Positions 62,687 through 64,000 of a DNA stretch of 64,000 nucleotides are shown one piece after another; the stretch's first letter is position 1; every line of letters begins with the position of its first letter. The translations under genes were made by a program, and so were the position numbers. The DNA comes from an uncultured Alphaproteobacteria bacterium. Its GTDB lineage: Bacteria; Pseudomonadota; Alphaproteobacteria; RF32; CAG-239. The DNA lies in the NCBI GenBank assembly GCA_944392275.1, contig CALXWA010000003.1:157286-221285 (forward strand), read 5' to 3'. The notes beneath the pieces were generated by a model. The model did no database searches. It worked only from the letters and a program-made list of their open reading frames with translations, and was not told where the DNA came from.

Positions 62687-63381
62687 AACCGATTATCAAA
62701 GATTGGAAATGTTTCTTTTAAGTATTTTTGCAAGGCTTCATCGTGAAAAAATTTTTCACAATCAGCATCGGTGCTTTCTGTATCTGAGGGAATCGGACGA
62801 TATTTTTGCAAGTAATACTCTTTAACTCCAAGACGGCTCAACTCTTTACCAATATTATAGATATCTTCAATCTCTAAATGTCGAGGATCACACGTTGTAC
62901 GACACTCAAAGGCTTTATGGCTTGCAATTAATTTTTCTAAACTTTGCATTACCTTGGTAAAATGAGTACTCCCGGTTAAATGATTGTATTTTTCTTCGTT
63001 AAAAGATGTTTTTATATCAAAGCCGACCCAATCCACCAGCGGTAATACTTCCGCAAATAAATCCGGACGATATCCTCCGGTGTGGAGCCCAATTTGATAG
63101 CCCAGCGATTTAACCTCTTTTATTGCATCCGGCAAAGCATTTTGGGCCAAAGGTTCCCCACCGCTAAAAACAACGGCTTCTAAAATTCCTTGTCTTTTCT
63201 TTAAAAAGTCAAGAAAGTTACCCCAAATAAAATTTGTTGACTGATTTAAGGGTTGGAGTTCTGTATTATGACAGAACGGACAACGCCACGGACACCCCTG
63301 CATAAAAACAACCGCAGCGAGCTTTCCAGGAAAATCGACGGTGCTGAAAGTTTCAACACCGCCGACAATAATTTCACTCAT
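62683..63381 (-). CDS. nrdG: Anaerobic ribonucleotide reductase activating protein NrdG
   Basis: 232 residues from the ATG at 63381, giving MSEIIVGGVETFSTVDFPGKL; the frame runs further upstream through the small nrdD-C gene and is not used. The radical SAM cluster motif is MQGCPWRCPFCHN (CxxxCxxC), and VVFSGGEPLAQ follows. It uses SAM to generate the glycyl radical on NrdD. It lies 16 bp after the separate glycyl-radical gene; translation is probably coupled because the ribosome site is weak. Confidence 0.92.
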   Translation of the reverse strand: MSEIIVGGVETFSTVDFPGKLAAVVFMQGCPWRCPFCHNTELQPLNQSTNFIWGNFLDFLKKRQGILEAVVFSGGEPLAQNALPDAIKEVKSLGYQIGLHTGGYRPDLFAEVLPLVDWVGFDIKTSFNEEKYNHLTGSTHFTKVMQSLEKLIASHKAFECRTTCDPRHLEIEDIYNIGKELSRLGVKEYYLQKYRPIPSDTESTDADCEKFFHDEALQKYLKETFPIFDNRF

Positions 63382-63397
63382 TTGTGTAACACGCAGA

Positions 63398-63607
63398 TTA
63401 TTCTGCCGCAACGTTAAGGGCATCACAACCGCATGTTCCTTGAACGGCTTTGGCCTCACTGAAGCATTTACGAGAATAAAATTCAGATTTCTTTCCGACG
63501 TTAAATTCTGATACCGGACGGAAATAGCCCATAACTCTTGTCCAAACTTCACATGGTTGTCTTTCTGAATCTTCTAATTTGATGTCTTCAATATTAATTA
63601 CGGTCAT
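63398..63607 (-). CDS. Separate glycyl-radical domain of anaerobic ribonucleotide reductase (split NrdD, C-terminal piece)
   Basis: 69 residues. The segment CEVWTRVMGYFRPVSEFNVGKKSEFYSRK matches the C-terminal glycyl-radical loop of NrdD, with the radical Gly at residue 27 in RVMGY. In one-chain NrdD this follows directly after the zinc-site segment CPxCxxE. Here that segment ends the upstream gene, and this gene has its own ATG with AGGAG 8 nt before it, 33 bp downstream. The end (TCGCDALNVAAE) carries two extra Cys. It should assemble with the main chain and be activated by NrdG. Confidence 0.8.
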   Translation of the reverse strand: MTVINIEDIKLEDSERQPCEVWTRVMGYFRPVSEFNVGKKSEFYSRKCFSEAKAVQGTCGCDALNVAAE

Positions 63608-63640
63608 AATAACTTTCTCCTGAGTTAAAAAAATTAAATC

Positions 63641-64000
63641 TTATGCAACTTCTTTTCTGGAGGCTGCGGCTCTTTTTTCTGCCTTCAATTCTTCGTCACA
63701 AATCGGGCAGTACTTGTGTTCTCCTGAAATATAACCATGCTTTGGGCAAATGGAAAAAGTAGGAGTTATGGTAATGTACGGTAAACGATAGTTCGTCAGA
63801 ACTTTTCTGACAATGTCCCGGCAGACTTTTGCCGAAGAAATTCTTTGTCCCATATAAAGGTGAAGAACGGTTCCTCCGGTATATTTGGTCTGCAAGGTAG
63901 ATTGTAAATCCAGTGCCTCAAACGGATCATCCGTATAGCCAACCGGCAACTGAGACGAGTTGGTATAGAACGGATTTTCCGGAGTTCCGGCTTGGATAAT
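63641..64000 (-). CDS. nrdD: Anaerobic ribonucleoside-triphosphate reductase NrdD, main chain (cut by window edge)
   Basis: The frame is open to the window end, giving the last ~119 residues: FYTNSSQLPVGYTDDPFEALDLQSTLQTKYTGGTVLHLYMG, then ITPTFSICPKHGYISGEHKYCPICDEEL. These fit the C-terminal part of class III reductase, including the zinc-binding Cys cluster. The chain ends soon after (EKRAAASRKEVA) without the glycyl-radical loop, which is encoded by the next gene. The enzyme makes deoxyribonucleotides without oxygen. Confidence 0.88.
   Translation of the reverse strand: MIQAGTPENPFYTNSSQLPVGYTDDPFEALDLQSTLQTKYTGGTVLHLYMGQRISSAKVCRDIVRKVLTNYRLPYITITPTFSICPKHGYISGEHKYCPICDEELKAEKRAAASRKEVA

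Noticed and set aside
62683..63381. This radical SAM gene as the missing AmmeMemoRadiSam partner
   Set aside because: The sequence (ETFSTVDFPGKL, GCPWRCPFCHN) and position next to nrdD fit NrdG; it is over 40 kb from the Memo-AMMECR1 gene.
62683..63552. nrdG with a 57-residue N-terminal extension
   Set aside because: The extension is the small glycyl-radical gene read in another frame. The protein proper begins at the ATG at 63381 with the family start.
63398..63640. A frameshift or sequencing error splitting nrdD
   Set aside because: A stop, a 33-bp gap, a good AGGAG site and an ATG lie between the pieces. A single frameshift would not produce these, so a true split is more likely.

Overview
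The window reads as ordinary chromosome of an AT-rich Gram-negative bacterium, most likely an uncultured, host- or gut-associated alphaproteobacterium. This is inferred from gene content: bamB-der, ptsP close to prfA, a sufB-C-D-S-DUF59 operon, yajC-secD-secF, outer-membrane barrels ending in Phe, many small lipoproteins, a DUF3768 gene, and anaerobic NrdD/NrdG with L-serine dehydratase. No rRNA gene is present, so the placement is inference.

Left part (1-23151): end of bamB, der, two paralogous membrane proteins coupled to dnaE, then prfA, rodZ and ptsP on the minus strand. A cupin, an isochorismatase-type hydrolase, a one-domain DEAD-box-like protein and a tiny lipoprotein follow. Next comes an overlapping operon of a membrane-anchored Memo-AMMECR1 fusion, an M49-like metallopeptidase and sdaA, then a HAD phosphatase, serS, trpS, a META-domain lipoprotein and tRNA-Thr(GGT).

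Accessory region (about 23140-32434): a visibly AT-richer block abutting the tRNA. It holds a large serine recombinase whose 3' end runs into the tRNA, a cytosine-5 methyltransferase with a probable restriction enzyme, small genes including DUF3768, an HUH-type Rep-like protein, and two lipoprotein genes set between the same flanking repeats. Remnants of a second rep and of a small recombinase-side gene, plus three repeat families at gene-block boundaries, suggest several related elements accumulated here.

Right part (32466-64000): mutarotase, isoprenylcysteine-type methyltransferase, GlgX, MurA, and a 1083-residue Cys-rich secreted protein. Then sufE with a divergent succinyl-CoA synthetase pair and comF, and the suf operon carrying an inserted MazG-like gene. 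Next are a degenerate PAS-GGDEF protein, an NlpD-like LysM/LytM lipoprotein, yajC-secD-secF, a flavin reductase with a basic tail, two paralogous outer-membrane barrels and a long coiled-coil protein of unknown role. The window closes with nrdG and an nrdD whose glycyl-radical domain is a separate gene.

Most notable: the SucD-like protein has Tyr and Gln where the phosphohistidine and its supporting Glu should be; NrdD is split with its own ribosome binding site; the lipoprotein genes sit in cassette-like conserved flanks; and the tRNA has C55 next to the recombinase junction.
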